From Paenisporosarcina cavernae (GTDB taxonomy: Bacteria > Bacillota > Bacilli > Bacillales_A > Planococcaceae): DNA of 64,000 nt. The position numbers were made by a program, and so were the translations under genes. Every line of letters starts with the position of its first letter. The first letter of the stretch is position 1. The stretch covers positions 1,252,501 to 1,316,500 of the forward strand of contig NZ_CP032418.1 in the NCBI RefSeq assembly GCF_003595195.1. Direction: 5' to 3'. Below the pieces are notes generated by a model, which ran no database searches, was not told the DNA's origin, and worked only from the letters and a program-made list of their open reading frames with translations. This document shows, piece after piece, positions 18,955 to 27,391 of the stretch.

Positions 18955-20052
18955 TTAAATACGTCCACTCAAAATGTGTTTTTCATTTTGTAAAAATTGG
19001 CTACGAGATTTTCCAACACGAGCAATACGTTCTTCAGCTAAACGGTCAGCTGCAAGATACGTTGGAATTCCGTCACGTTTAGAAATTTCGATTACTTTTT
19101 CGATATTGTCATACACACCTTCTACACGTTTCATCGCACGTTCACGATTATAGCCGTATAGTTCATCCGCAACGTTAATCACTCCACCAGCATTAATGAC
19201 ATAGTCAGGAGCATATACGATCCCTTTTTCATGAAGAATATCACCATGTTTTGTTTCTTTTAGTTGGTTATTAGCAGCTCCAGCAACTACTTTTGCTTTT
19301 AACTGTGGAATTGTTTCATCATTAATAATTGCGCCAAGTGCACATGGAGCGAAAATATCAACGTCTTGTGAGTAAATATCGTTTATATCTACTGCAGTTG
19401 CGCCAAATTCGTCTACTACACGTTGAACTGCTTCTTTATTAATATCTGTTACAGTTAAAATCGCGCCTTCTTCATGTAAGTGACGGCAAAGATTATATGC
19501 AACGTTACCTACACCTTGTACTGCGATTTTCTTTCCTTCAAGTGAGTCTGTGCCAAATGCTTCTTTTGCAGCAGCTTTCATTCCACGATACACACCGTAA
19601 GCAGTAACCGGAGATGGATTACCAGAAGAACCGAATGCCGGTGAGATACCTGTTACGAAATTTGTTTCTTCATGAATAAGGTCCATATCCGCAACAGTTG
19701 TACCAACATCTTCTGCAGTTATGTAACGACCGTTTAAGCCTTGAATGAAGCGACCAAATGCGCGGAACATTTCTTCATTTTTGTCTTTTAATGGATCTCC
19801 GATAATGACGGTTTTACCGCCACCTAAATTCAATCCAGCAGCTGCATTTTTGTATGTCATTCCTTTTGCTAAACGAAGTGCATCTTCTATTGCATCTGCT
19901 TCAGAAGCATATGTCCACATACGAGTTCCACCTAGTGCTGGTCCTAATGTAGTGTCATGGATGGCAATAATCGCTTTTAATCCGGATGTTTTATCTTGGC
20001 AAAATACCACTTGTTCGTAATCGTACTTTTCTAAATAGCTAAAAATTTCCAT
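18955..20052 (-). CDS. bcd: Leucine dehydrogenase (branched-chain amino acid dehydrogenase)
   Basis: 365 residues from [14 protein letters not shown], one residue longer than the B. subtilis enzyme. The longest frame adds nine codons that cover the AGGAGGAAT ribosome site, so I set the start at 20052. Catalytic Lys80 is in NLGGGKTVI, with substrate-side Lys68 in [11 protein letters not shown]; the Rossmann domain has [12 protein letters not shown]. It oxidatively deaminates Leu, Ile and Val with NAD, feeding the keto acids directly to Bkd encoded by the same transcript. Confidence 0.95.
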   Translation of the reverse strand: MEIFSYLEKYDYEQVVFCQDKTSGLKAIIAIHDTTLGPALGGTRMWTYASEADAIEDALRLAKGMTYKNAAAGLNLGGGKTVIIGDPLKDKNEEMFRAFGRFIQGLNGRYITAEDVGTTVADMDLIHEETNFVTGISPAFGSSGNPSPVTAYGVYRGMKAAAKEAFGTDSLEGKKIAVQGVGNVAYNLCRHLHEEGAILTVTDINKEAVQRVVDEFGATAVDINDIYSQDVDIFAPCALGAIINDETIPQLKAKVVAGAANNQLKETKHGDILHEKGIVYAPDYVINAGGVINVADELYGYNRERAMKRVEGVYDNIEKVIEISKRDGIPTYLAADRLAEERIARVGKSRSQFLQNEKHILSGRI

Positions 20053-20082
20053 TTTCCTATTCCTCCTAATGATCGACAATAG

Positions 20083-20994
20083 TTATTCTTTCGTTTTTGA
20101 AGAACTGATTGCTAAAGCGAGCGAATGTAGTTTACTTTCTGCATTGTCTGCTCTAGACGTTAATACGATTGGTGCCTTCGCGCCTTCAATTAGTGCTCCA
20201 ACTTTTGCTTGAGCAAAATACACTAACGATTTGTATAATATGTTTCCGGATTCAATGTTCGGTACAAGCAATATATCCGCTTTACCTGCTGTTGTTGAAG
20301 TGAGTCCTTTGTGCTTCGCTGCTTCGACTGAAATAGCATTGTCTAGAGCGAGTGGACCATCTACTATGCATCCCGAGATTTGTCCACGATTGTTCATTGC
20401 TACTAATGCCGCAGCGTCCAGTGTCGGTGACATAGATGGATTCACTACTTCCACAGCTGCTAATGGAGCAACGATAGGATTTTCCACTCCAGCAGAATGC
20501 GCTACTTTAACGGCATTTTGAATGATTTGTGCTTTTTGTGAAAGATCTGGAGCAATATTCATCGCTGCATCTGTAACGAATATCAAGCGGTCATAGCCTG
20601 GTATTTCAAATGCTGCGACATGAGAAAGAACTTTCCCTGTACGTAAACCGTATTCCGGGTTAAGTACTGCTTTTAAAATCATCGCCGTGGGTAAATGACC
20701 TTTCATTAATACATTCGCTTCATTTAAATTCACTGATCTTACGGCTGCGATTGCTGCTTGTTGATTATCCTTCACATGTTGCTTATAAATTTTTGGATGC
20801 CCAACTAAGTGAGGGAAATGTAATGCGATTAGTTCTTTTAACTTTTGCTCATCATCATATAGTCGAAAGCTGGCCATGTTTTGTTCAAGCGCCATACTTA
20901 CCGCTTCTAAAACTTCTAAGTCTGCTGCAGCAGCAACTGCCACAACGTTATCTGATGACTCAGAAGCATGATGAATTAAATCTTGTAATTTCAT
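20083..20994 (-). CDS. ptb: Phosphate butyryltransferase
   Basis: 303 residues from MKLQDLIHH, which has a GAGGTGATGAA site; an in-frame extension of 33 codons upstream crosses the promoter region and is unlikely. Phosphotransacetylase fold, with VTDAAMNIAPDLSQKAQI near residue 160 and LLVPNIESGNILYKSL near 245 typical of Ptb. It makes acyl phosphate from butyryl-, isobutyryl- or isovaleryl-CoA for Buk. First gene of the seven-gene bkd operon, 130 bases downstream of bkdR. Confidence 0.94.
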   Translation of the reverse strand: MKLQDLIHHASESSDNVVAVAAAADLEVLEAVSMALEQNMASFRLYDDEQKLKELIALHFPHLVGHPKIYKQHVKDNQQAAIAAVRSVNLNEANVLMKGHLPTAMILKAVLNPEYGLRTGKVLSHVAAFEIPGYDRLIFVTDAAMNIAPDLSQKAQIIQNAVKVAHSAGVENPIVAPLAAVEVVNPSMSPTLDAAALVAMNNRGQISGCIVDGPLALDNAISVEAAKHKGLTSTTAGKADILLVPNIESGNILYKSLVYFAQAKVGALIEGAKAPIVLTSRADNAESKLHSLALAISSSKTKE

Positions 20995-21048
20995 TTCATC
21001 ACCTCGTCCTCTTATATTTAAGCATAAGAATGCTTGTAATCTCAACAA

Positions 21049-21062
21049 TGAAAGCGCTTTAA
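21049..21062. promoter_or_regulatory. cre site (CcpA operator) upstream of ptb
   Basis: TGAAAGCGCTTTAA is nearly the perfect cre palindrome TGAAAGCGCTTTCA (13 of 14). It lies about 55-68 bases before the ptb start, implying carbon catabolite repression of the whole bkd operon. Confidence 0.75.
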
Positions 21063-21106
21063 TTGCTAATTTATGTTCAATTCCACTATGCAAATGCTTT
21101 CAAACC

Positions 21107-21122
21107 ATGCAAAATATTGCAT
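21107..21122. promoter_or_regulatory. Palindrome ATGCAAAATATTGCAT, candidate BkdR operator
   Basis: A 16-base dyad with arms ATGCAA and TTGCAT around AATA, between the bkdR stop and ptb. A related half site TATGCAAATGC lies 20 bases nearer ptb. The position suits an operator for the Fis-type helix-turn-helix of BkdR, but the link is inferred. Confidence 0.35.
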
Positions 21123-21124
21123 AA

Positions 21125-23167
21125 TCATGTTAATCCGTACTTATCTAATTTGTAATATAACGTACGAAGGGACACATCAAGCTCTCGAGCAGCTTGCGAT
21201 TTATTTCCTTTCGCTAAACTTAGCGCATGCTGAAGTATTTCCTTTTCCACTTTTTCAAGTTGTTCGGTTAAAGGGATTGTTTGATGTGGCGAATTCGAAA
21301 GTAAGTTGGTTTCTTGAAACATAGAAAAAGGAAAATGCTGCACATCCAATGTATTTTCTGCAGGATTCATAAATATCATTCCTCTGCTGATCATATTTTC
21401 GAGTTCTCGGACGTTTCCTGGCCACTCATATTCTTGTAATTTCTTCATTGCACGGTTAGAGATTTGTTCCACATTTCGGCCGTACTCTTGGTTCAGCTTA
21501 ATTAGCAGCTTATCTGCTAACAAAGGAATATCTTGTATTCTACTGCGTAGTGGAGGAATTTGAATTGGCATTCGATTTAACCTGTAATAAAGGTCCTCTC
21601 GAAAAATACCTTGGGACATTGCTTTTTCCATATGAATATTCGTTGCTGCGATGACACGAACGTCTACATGAATTGTTTCCTTTCCACCTATTCTTGTAAG
21701 TTCGGATTCTTGCAAGACTCGAAGTAATTTTGCTTGTGTGGAAGCAGAGAGTTCACCAATTTCATCTAAGAAAATACTGCCTAAATTAGCTTCTTCTAGT
21801 AATCCTCTTCTAACTTGAATCTCCTGGCTATTCGATACAATGATTTCTTCTCCAAATAGATCCTTTTCTAGTTGTAAAGGCTCACTAGCCGAACAATTCA
21901 CTCGGATGAATTTATTGTATTTCCGATCACTTGCAGAATGAATAGCGTGTGCGAAAAGCTCTTTGCCTGTCCCTGATTCTCCACGTAAGAGAACCGTCAC
22001 AGGTGTTTTTGCAGCCAATTTTGCTTGTTCAATGGATAATTCCATTTCGTTTGTTTTCCCAACGATATCATCAAAGGTATATTTCGATTCTAGAGTTCGA
22101 ATAATACTCCTTGCTCGATCAAGCTCTTTCATCAAATGACGAATTTCCGTCATATCGTGTATAACACCTACACTACCTTTTAACCGATTATTAACGAGAA
22201 TTGGTGCTACATTTACGATTACTTCTCGTTTACTTGGCCCTACAAGAAGATTCACTCCACGAATAGGTTGCTTTTTTTGTAAAACTTTTAAATGAATACT
22301 TTCCCCTTCGCTAATATCTGCTGTCGCGGGTTTCCCAATTACATCCGACGTTTCTAGTCCAGTAATACGAGTGTACGCTGGATTAATCAGCAACCCCTTC
22401 CCATTTTCGTCCACGACTGAAATTGCATCATCACTTGATTGGATGATTGCTTGAAGCATAGTTTGAATTTCTTTCAAATTAGTGATTTCTTCAGCCAAAT
22501 TTACAACTTCCGTAATATCTTTAAAAACAGCAAAAGACCCTAGCCGGTTTCCACGTTCATCAATAATCGGAAAACGCGACGTCACAATTTTTAACCCATT
22601 ATGTAAAAGCATTTCACGATTATACTCTGATCTACCCGACTCATAAATTCTTGGTAATTCACTCGAAGGAATCACTTCGTTAATATGTTTTCCAATAGCT
22701 GCCTTTTCTTCTATTTCCGTCATTTTTTGTGCACTTTTATTAAAAAAATTAATGATTCCCTTTTGATCAACACCGACCATACCCTCGTCAATGGAATCAA
22801 AGATTAATTGACGAATGCTTGACTCTTCTTTTACTTGATGCATAATTTGATCTTTTTCTTCTAATAATTTTACTAACATATTTGCAACTGTTCCTGGAAT
22901 TAAAACAGTCTCCCGTTTTCTTTCTATAAGTAACTGTTCGAAGACATCCTTCTTTCCTGTCACATCAAAAATGATATCGATTGGCTTTTTCATCAAATCA
23001 TTCCATGTGTTGGAAATGGGTATAGACAAATCTTTAGCAATCTCAATAGCAGGGGCATTTTGATTGATTTCGACAAGACCTACAATGTGAAAAAATTCAT
23101 TTGAAGCTAGGAGTCGTAAAATCGCACTACCTCCTTGACCTCCTCCGATGATTAACACTTGTTGCAT
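21125..23167 (-). CDS. bkdR: BkdR-type AAA+ transcriptional regulator lacking the sigma-54 contact loop
   Basis: 680 residues from the ATG at 23167 (GAGGTG site; 11 upstream codons rejected). Domains in order: a Rossmann-like N-terminal domain with IGGGQGGSAILR (1-110), two PAS domains (about 120-240 and 245-350), an AAA+ domain with Walker A GESGTGKE and Walker B IFLDEIGE plus the arginine-finger region REDLYYRLN, and a C-terminal Fis-type helix-turn-helix (KGNKSQAARELDVSLRTLYY). The GAFTGA loop that sigma-54 activators use is missing: DLFG is followed by EEIIVSNSQEIQ. It therefore resembles TyrR-like regulators that work without sigma-54. Expected to control the adjacent bkd operon. Confidence 0.9.
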   Translation of the reverse strand: MQQVLIIGGGQGGSAILRLLASNEFFHIVGLVEINQNAPAIEIAKDLSIPISNTWNDLMKKPIDIIFDVTGKKDVFEQLLIERKRETVLIPGTVANMLVKLLEEKDQIMHQVKEESSIRQLIFDSIDEGMVGVDQKGIINFFNKSAQKMTEIEEKAAIGKHINEVIPSSELPRIYESGRSEYNREMLLHNGLKIVTSRFPIIDERGNRLGSFAVFKDITEVVNLAEEITNLKEIQTMLQAIIQSSDDAISVVDENGKGLLINPAYTRITGLETSDVIGKPATADISEGESIHLKVLQKKQPIRGVNLLVGPSKREVIVNVAPILVNNRLKGSVGVIHDMTEIRHLMKELDRARSIIRTLESKYTFDDIVGKTNEMELSIEQAKLAAKTPVTVLLRGESGTGKELFAHAIHSASDRKYNKFIRVNCSASEPLQLEKDLFGEEIIVSNSQEIQVRRGLLEEANLGSIFLDEIGELSASTQAKLLRVLQESELTRIGGKETIHVDVRVIAATNIHMEKAMSQGIFREDLYYRLNRMPIQIPPLRSRIQDIPLLADKLLIKLNQEYGRNVEQISNRAMKKLQEYEWPGNVRELENMISRGMIFMNPAENTLDVQHFPFSMFQETNLLSNSPHQTIPLTEQLEKVEKEILQHALSLAKGNKSQAARELDVSLRTLYYKLDKYGLT

Positions 23168-23231
23168 ATAATTCACCTCGTTGTCTGCAAAAAACTGCAT
23201 GGTAGGTTAAGCATACGTTTTCTGTCGAATC

Positions 23232-23259
23232 TTGACAAGCGGTATAGAAGTAGTAAACT
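23232..23259 (+). promoter_or_regulatory. Sigma-A promoter for the DUF2627 gene
   Basis: Perfect -35 TTGACA at 23232-23237 and TAAACT at 23254-23259 with a 16-base spacer, about 27 bases before the start codon. It diverges from bkdR. Confidence 0.6.
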
Positions 23260-23285
23260 ATTTACGAATATAAGGAGGCAATAGT

Positions 23286-23528
23286 TTGCAACGATTAATC
23301 GCTTTCATTATCTTATTAATTCCAGGAGTAATGGCAGCAGGTGGTATTAAACTTGTTCGAGATACTCTCTTTGGAAAACTCATTTCCCCATTTCCTTTTT
23401 TAAGTGTTCAATTACTTGTCGGAACTGTATTTATCGTTCTAGGTCTCGGATTTTTTGCTGGATTTTTACTACGTCGCGATCGCAAAAATGGAAAAATACA
23501 ACCGAAATTTGCTCAAAGAAAGAAATAA
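23286..23528 (+). CDS. Small membrane protein of the DUF2627 (YqzF) family
   Basis: 80 residues from a TTG start with an AAGGAGG site. Two transmembrane helices (about residues 4-20 and 38-60) joined by a loop with KLVRDTLFG, and a highly basic cytosolic tail ending RKK. Function unknown. The family is conserved next to bkdR in Bacillales. Own promoter and own terminator make it a single-gene unit. Confidence 0.8.
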   Translation: MQRLIAFIILLIPGVMAAGGIKLVRDTLFGKLISPFPFLSVQLLVGTVFIVLGLGFFAGFLLRRDRKNGKIQPKFAQRKK

Positions 23529-23536
23529 ACTCTTCC

Positions 23537-23564
23537 AAGACGTCCTTGTATGTACGTCTTTTTT
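23537..23564 (+). terminator. Terminator after the DUF2627 gene
   Basis: AAGACGT pairs with ACGTCTT around a ten-base loop and is followed by a T run. Confidence 0.7.
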
Positions 23565-23651
23565 GTTCGTTCCAATAGTTACATCTAAAAGCATTACACC
23601 GTCTTTTCTAAAAGAAAATGTTGAAACGATTATCTTTTAGGAACAGTCTTT

Positions 23652-23685
23652 TGAAAAAAGAAAAACCGAGCAAAGGTTGCTCGGT
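23652..23685 (-). terminator. Terminator after the glycerophosphodiesterase gene
   Basis: On the minus strand ACCGAGCAA pairs with TTGCTCGGT around three bases, followed by TTTTTCTTTTTT. It faces the DUF2627 terminator. Confidence 0.8.
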
Positions 23686-23715
23686 AGTTCACTAGGCTAT
23701 TTTAATCAACAAAAC

Positions 23716-24444
23716 CTATGAAGGAAATGAACGATTCATTGCCTCTCGAACTTTATCAGGATAGTCTGTGATCCATCCTCTCACATCTTGAAATGGCTCA
23801 CGCAAAAACGACTCATTTCCTGTTACACCATAAAAACGTAGTCCCTTGTTTGCACGATTCGCCCGCTCACACAACTCTATTGAATAGTAGCGTTTATGGA
23901 AATGGAGGTCATCCGCGAAGGATAATGAGGAAAAATCCTCCGATAGATTTTTTTTCGTCCCTATAAATGCTGTCGGGCAGTTGGTGTTAACTGATTTTAA
24001 ATATTTTAGGATTTCTACATGAAAAGAAGAGTAGTGGAAAGGCAATCCGTTATACTGTCGAATTGCAAGTGCAGACAATATCGTTTCTTGACCAACTAAC
24101 GTTTCTTTTAATTCAATATTAAGTCGCATGTTATGCTCATTTGCAAATTGAATTGCTTCCTCAAATGTCAGAACGTTATCTCCAAACCATTTCCTCCAAA
24201 ACCCTCTACCAATACGTAATTTTTTCACCTCTTCTAAATTTAAATCCGTCACTTTTTTTCTTTTCCCTGCAACTCGTACAAAGTCAATGTCATGCGTCAC
24301 TACAAGTTGGCCATCCTTTGTCAATTGAAGATCGAATTCTAAGCCGTCTGCGCCTAATTCAAATGCTTTCGTAAATGAAAGATAGGAATTTTCCATCGCA
24401 TAAGCAGATGCACCACGATGCGCATAAATTGGGAGATTAGACAT
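23716..24444 (-). CDS. Glycerophosphodiester phosphodiesterase (YqiK-like, cytosolic)
   Basis: 242 residues, GDPD TIM-barrel. Catalytic motif HRGASAYAMENS near residue 9, metal ligands in LEFDLQLTKDG and the second histidine in VVTHD near residue 50. It hydrolyses glycerophosphodiesters to glycerol-3-phosphate and an alcohol. There is no signal peptide, so it should act inside the cell on phospholipid breakdown products. It overlaps the end of the fapA gene by eight bases and ends before a terminator, so the two share a transcript. Confidence 0.88.
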   Translation of the reverse strand: MSNLPIYAHRGASAYAMENSYLSFTKAFELGADGLEFDLQLTKDGQLVVTHDIDFVRVAGKRKKVTDLNLEEVKKLRIGRGFWRKWFGDNVLTFEEAIQFANEHNMRLNIELKETLVGQETILSALAIRQYNGLPFHYSSFHVEILKYLKSVNTNCPTAFIGTKKNLSEDFSSLSFADDLHFHKRYYSIELCERANRANKGLRFYGVTGNESFLREPFQDVRGWITDYPDKVREAMNRSFPS

Positions 24445-26008
24445 TTAATTCACCATTTTCTAATAGAAATGTCCCTTTCGTAACGGACGTTAACGCTTTG
24501 GATTTATGCCCAATTTGTATGACAGTGCCAGGAAAAGCTTCCGTGTGAATGGAAATTTCTGTTTCCATTGGACTTCTTAATTTAATTAACACTGTTTGAA
24601 TTTCCTTATCCACTAGTTGAACCGTTTTTTGTTTTTCATCTAGTTGATTTTTCACTTGATCAATTAGTTTCTTTTGTTCATCCGTTGCCTTATCTTGTAA
24701 TCGTTGAAATTGTGTGAGTTGGTTTGATAATTTCTCTTCGTCCGCTTGTAACTCTTTTAAGATGCTAGCCTTTACTTTCAATTCATCTTGAAGGGCAATC
24801 TTGTTAATTCCCGAAACGATTAGGATAGTTTTTCGCTCTAAATGATTGCCTGAAGTTCCAGTGACAATTTTGTTCACTGCTTCTGTTTGACCACCTATAA
24901 TTTTCCCTTTGTGAGGATCCACAAAAACATTCTTCCCTTGAATGAAAGATCCTAACGCATAATAACCAATATGTACATCACCTTTTGCATGCAAAATTGC
25001 TTCATTAGCATGTTTTATATAGATACTCTTGCCAGCTTCAACGGTAGATTCATTTTTCCCGAAAATCCCACCTCGAATAAATATATCCCCATAGACAGCA
25101 TGAATTTTTCCAGCATTCAAAACTCCATCCGTACTTTCAATTGCTATATCTCCAGCAGCTACAACTGAGAAACCAGATAAGACAGTTCCTCTAATCGTGA
25201 TAGACCCGTCAAACTTCAAGTTACCCGTTTCTGGTCCAACATCTCCATTGATCACTAAATGTTTACTAACGCCCATTACACCATCTTGAACATCTAACAC
25301 TCCTGCAACAGTTGCAACTAACGTCCATTTACCATTTACCATTTTCTCTTCTACCGTTTTTCGATCGTATAAAAATTTGGTATCTGCACCTTTTTCAGCC
25401 GGAATTTTATTTCCTAGTACGGTCGTTCCACTTGTTCCTTCTTGTGCTTCTGTCTTTTCACCTAACCAATCACCAATACTCACTTCTTCTAAAAAGTTCA
25501 TATCATAATAATCTGCTTTGCCGGTTTCAGTGATAATCGGTTTTCGGTCAGGCATTTCTTTGTATGTAATAAAAGCATCTTGTCCTTTAATTGGTGGAAT
25601 GCCCTTGGCAATTTCAAATGGTTTACCTGGTCTTACTTCATTAAAATGGATGTCTTTAATCCCGTGCACAATCCCACTTCGTTCTAATAGTTCTTCTACT
25701 TCTAATTCAATAGATGCAATGTTGTCTTGGTTCGACACGTCGAATTCATGAATCGTAAGGATAGCAGACATTTCATCTTTTGTTATATCCAACTCCACGT
25801 TTGGAACTAAATATCCGATTTCAACTTCTTCTTCCGACGGAGAAACGAGAATCGATTTTAAAGCAGCGATATTCGTCAATTTAATCCGAGAATTTGTTCG
25901 TATTAATTGATCAATATCTCTTAGAGATGCACCTGATTTTATCACTTTAATCTTTACTTTTGACTGGTCTTCCGTAATATGAAAATAGTTTGTTTCTAGC
26001 GTTAACAA
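24437..26008 (-). CDS. FapA family protein (DUF342 polymer-forming domain)
   Basis: 523 residues. I use the TTG at 26008, eight bases after GGGGAG; the frame is open seven codons further but that part contains the ribosome site. The centre (about residues 240-370) is a right-handed beta-helix of repeated short strands (SITIRGTVLSG, DIFIRGGIFGKN), followed by a coiled coil (about 400-470, rich in Lys, Gln and Glu) and a small C-terminal beta domain. In this family the N-terminal domain inhibits KinA-like sensors in B. cereus-group FapA, but the function here is unproven. It is downstream of spo0A with a terminator between. Confidence 0.78.
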   Translation of the reverse strand: MLTLETNYFHITEDQSKVKIKVIKSGASLRDIDQLIRTNSRIKLTNIAALKSILVSPSEEEVEIGYLVPNVELDITKDEMSAILTIHEFDVSNQDNIASIELEVEELLERSGIVHGIKDIHFNEVRPGKPFEIAKGIPPIKGQDAFITYKEMPDRKPIITETGKADYYDMNFLEEVSIGDWLGEKTEAQEGTSGTTVLGNKIPAEKGADTKFLYDRKTVEEKMVNGKWTLVATVAGVLDVQDGVMGVSKHLVINGDVGPETGNLKFDGSITIRGTVLSGFSVVAAGDIAIESTDGVLNAGKIHAVYGDIFIRGGIFGKNESTVEAGKSIYIKHANEAILHAKGDVHIGYYALGSFIQGKNVFVDPHKGKIIGGQTEAVNKIVTGTSGNHLERKTILIVSGINKIALQDELKVKASILKELQADEEKLSNQLTQFQRLQDKATDEQKKLIDQVKNQLDEKQKTVQLVDKEIQTVLIKLRSPMETEISIHTEAFPGTVIQIGHKSKALTSVTKGTFLLENGELNV

Positions 26009-26153
26009 GTTTATTTCTCCCCTTACCAAGCTCTACTATATGGTCTCTATCTCTTTTCCATCATCTACGTATAGTTAATCATACCATTTTTAGTATATTT
26101 AGAAAATGAAGCTTCTTATCCATTTATATGCATTCAATAATGGTATAAACACA

Positions 26154-26192
26154 TGAAAAAACTGTAAATTCTTTTGGAAAAGAATTTACAGT
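26154..26192 (-). terminator. Terminator of spo0A
   Basis: A perfect 15-base stem, ACTGTAAATTCTTTT with AAAAGAATTTACAGT, tight loop, and a TTTTTTC tail on the minus strand. It separates spo0A from fapA. Confidence 0.85.
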
Positions 26193-26233
26193 GTGACGAA
26201 TGAGCTATTGTTGATTATTTTTTTCACTAGTTT

Positions 26234-27025
26234 TTAACTAGCCATGTGCTCTAATCGGATTTTGTCTGCAATCATCGCGATAAACTCAGAATTTGTTGGT
26301 TTACTTTTCAAATGATGAACCGTATAGCCAAACATTTTCGAAATGGACTCGTAATTTCCTCTATTCCACGCAACTTCTATCGCATGCCGTATAGCTCGTT
26401 CAACTCGAGAAGGAGTTGTATTGAATTTACTTGCGATGTCTGGATATAACACCTTCGTTACGGAACCAAGCAATTCAATATCCACATACACCATATGAAT
26501 CGCTTCTCTTAAATAAGAATATCCCTTAATATGAGCTGGAACTCCAATTTCTTTAATTACTGCTGTAATTGTGGTATCAATTACCTTTTGTGACTTAGGA
26601 GCATTTGCATAAGGCTGTAACACACTGTTTCTCGTTGTTTTTAGTTGCTCATTTCCAGATATTTGAATAATTTTCATTACTAATTGGTCAAACTCAAATG
26701 GTTTTAACATGAAATAAGAAGCCCCATACTCGACAGCAGATTTCATAACATCTTCTTGACCGAAAGCCGTTAGCATAATTACTGGCAGATCTTTCAGATC
26801 AGGTTGTTGTTTTAGTTGCTCTAAAACAGCGATTCCGTCTAAATGTGGCATAATAATATCTAGCAACAGAACATCCGGTTTTTCTTCTTGAATTTGTGCA
26901 AGGCACGTTTTACCATTATTCGCCGTACCAATTACCTCAATCGTATCTTGATTGTTTAAATACGCTTCTAACGTATTTACTAACTCCTTATTGTCATCTG
27001 CAATAAAAACTCGAACTTTTTCCAC
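26234..27025 (-). CDS. spo0A: Spo0A, master response regulator of sporulation and stationary phase
   Basis: 263 residues from the GTG at 27025, seven bases after AGGGGG; a TTG one codon earlier is too close to it. Receiver domain with Asp10-Asp11, phosphoacceptor Asp56 in LLLDIIMP, the MLTAFGQED switch threonine and LKPFEF lysine. A linker of about 20 residues follows, then the DNA-binding domain with the signature [19 protein letters not shown] recognition helix and [18 protein letters not shown] end. All key residues are intact, so it should be a working regulator even though other sporulation genes here are reduced. Upstream are 0A-box-like sites. Confidence 0.97.
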   Translation of the reverse strand: MEKVRVFIADDNKELVNTLEAYLNNQDTIEVIGTANNGKTCLAQIQEEKPDVLLLDIIMPHLDGIAVLEQLKQQPDLKDLPVIMLTAFGQEDVMKSAVEYGASYFMLKPFEFDQLVMKIIQISGNEQLKTTRNSVLQPYANAPKSQKVIDTTITAVIKEIGVPAHIKGYSYLREAIHMVYVDIELLGSVTKVLYPDIASKFNTTPSRVERAIRHAIEVAWNRGNYESISKMFGYTVHHLKSKPTNSEFIAMIADKIRLEHMAS

Positions 27026-27085
27026 CAATATTCCCCCTAATAATGGTTAAACAAGTGACACATAACTCCCTGTTTCCACAGACTG

Positions 27086-27194
27086 ATTTCGACATCGCAT
27101 CTGGAAATCCTTTCTAAATGAAAAAAATGAGCGAAGAGTATGATAATTCCGTCACATTTCGACGATTGGTACTCTTTTCCAACAATTTGTCGAA
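27086..27194 (-). promoter_or_regulatory. Putative spo0A control region with 0A boxes and a sigma-H-like promoter
   Basis: 0A-box heptamers: TTCGACA at 27088-27094 (reverse complement TGTCGAA), TTCGACG at 27158-27164 (one mismatch) and TTGTCGAA at 27187-27194. On the minus strand AGGATTT at 27111-27105 and GAAAT at 27090-27086 resemble a sigma-H promoter but with a long 14-base spacer. Autoregulation of spo0A through 0A boxes is established in B. subtilis. Nothing else is recognised between 27,195 and 27,333. Confidence 0.4.
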
Positions 27195-27333
27195 TAATCT
27201 TTATCTTATTGTATCAAAAATTGCCAAATGTACCATACTTACATCAATCTATCTGTTTTAATCCTTTAGCGAATCGAATGGTGGCATACATCATGCTTGT
27301 AGGATTTAACAAATGGGGACGATTACTCAATTG

Positions 27334-27376
27334 TAAAAACGAGGCTGGGACAAAACATACATCTGTCCCAGCCTCG
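27334..27376 (-). terminator. Terminator of spoIVB
   Basis: CGAGGCTGGGACA pairs perfectly with TGTCCCAGCCTCG (13 bases, 27340-27376) and has a TTTTTA tail on the minus strand. Confidence 0.9.
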
Positions 27377-27391
27377 CAAAAATTTTTTTCT

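Noticed and set aside
21085-21107. Sigma-54 promoter TGGTTTGAAAGCATTTGCA
   Set aside because: GG to GC distance is 13 rather than 10 bases, which sigma-54 does not tolerate; counted as absence of a -24/-12 promoter.
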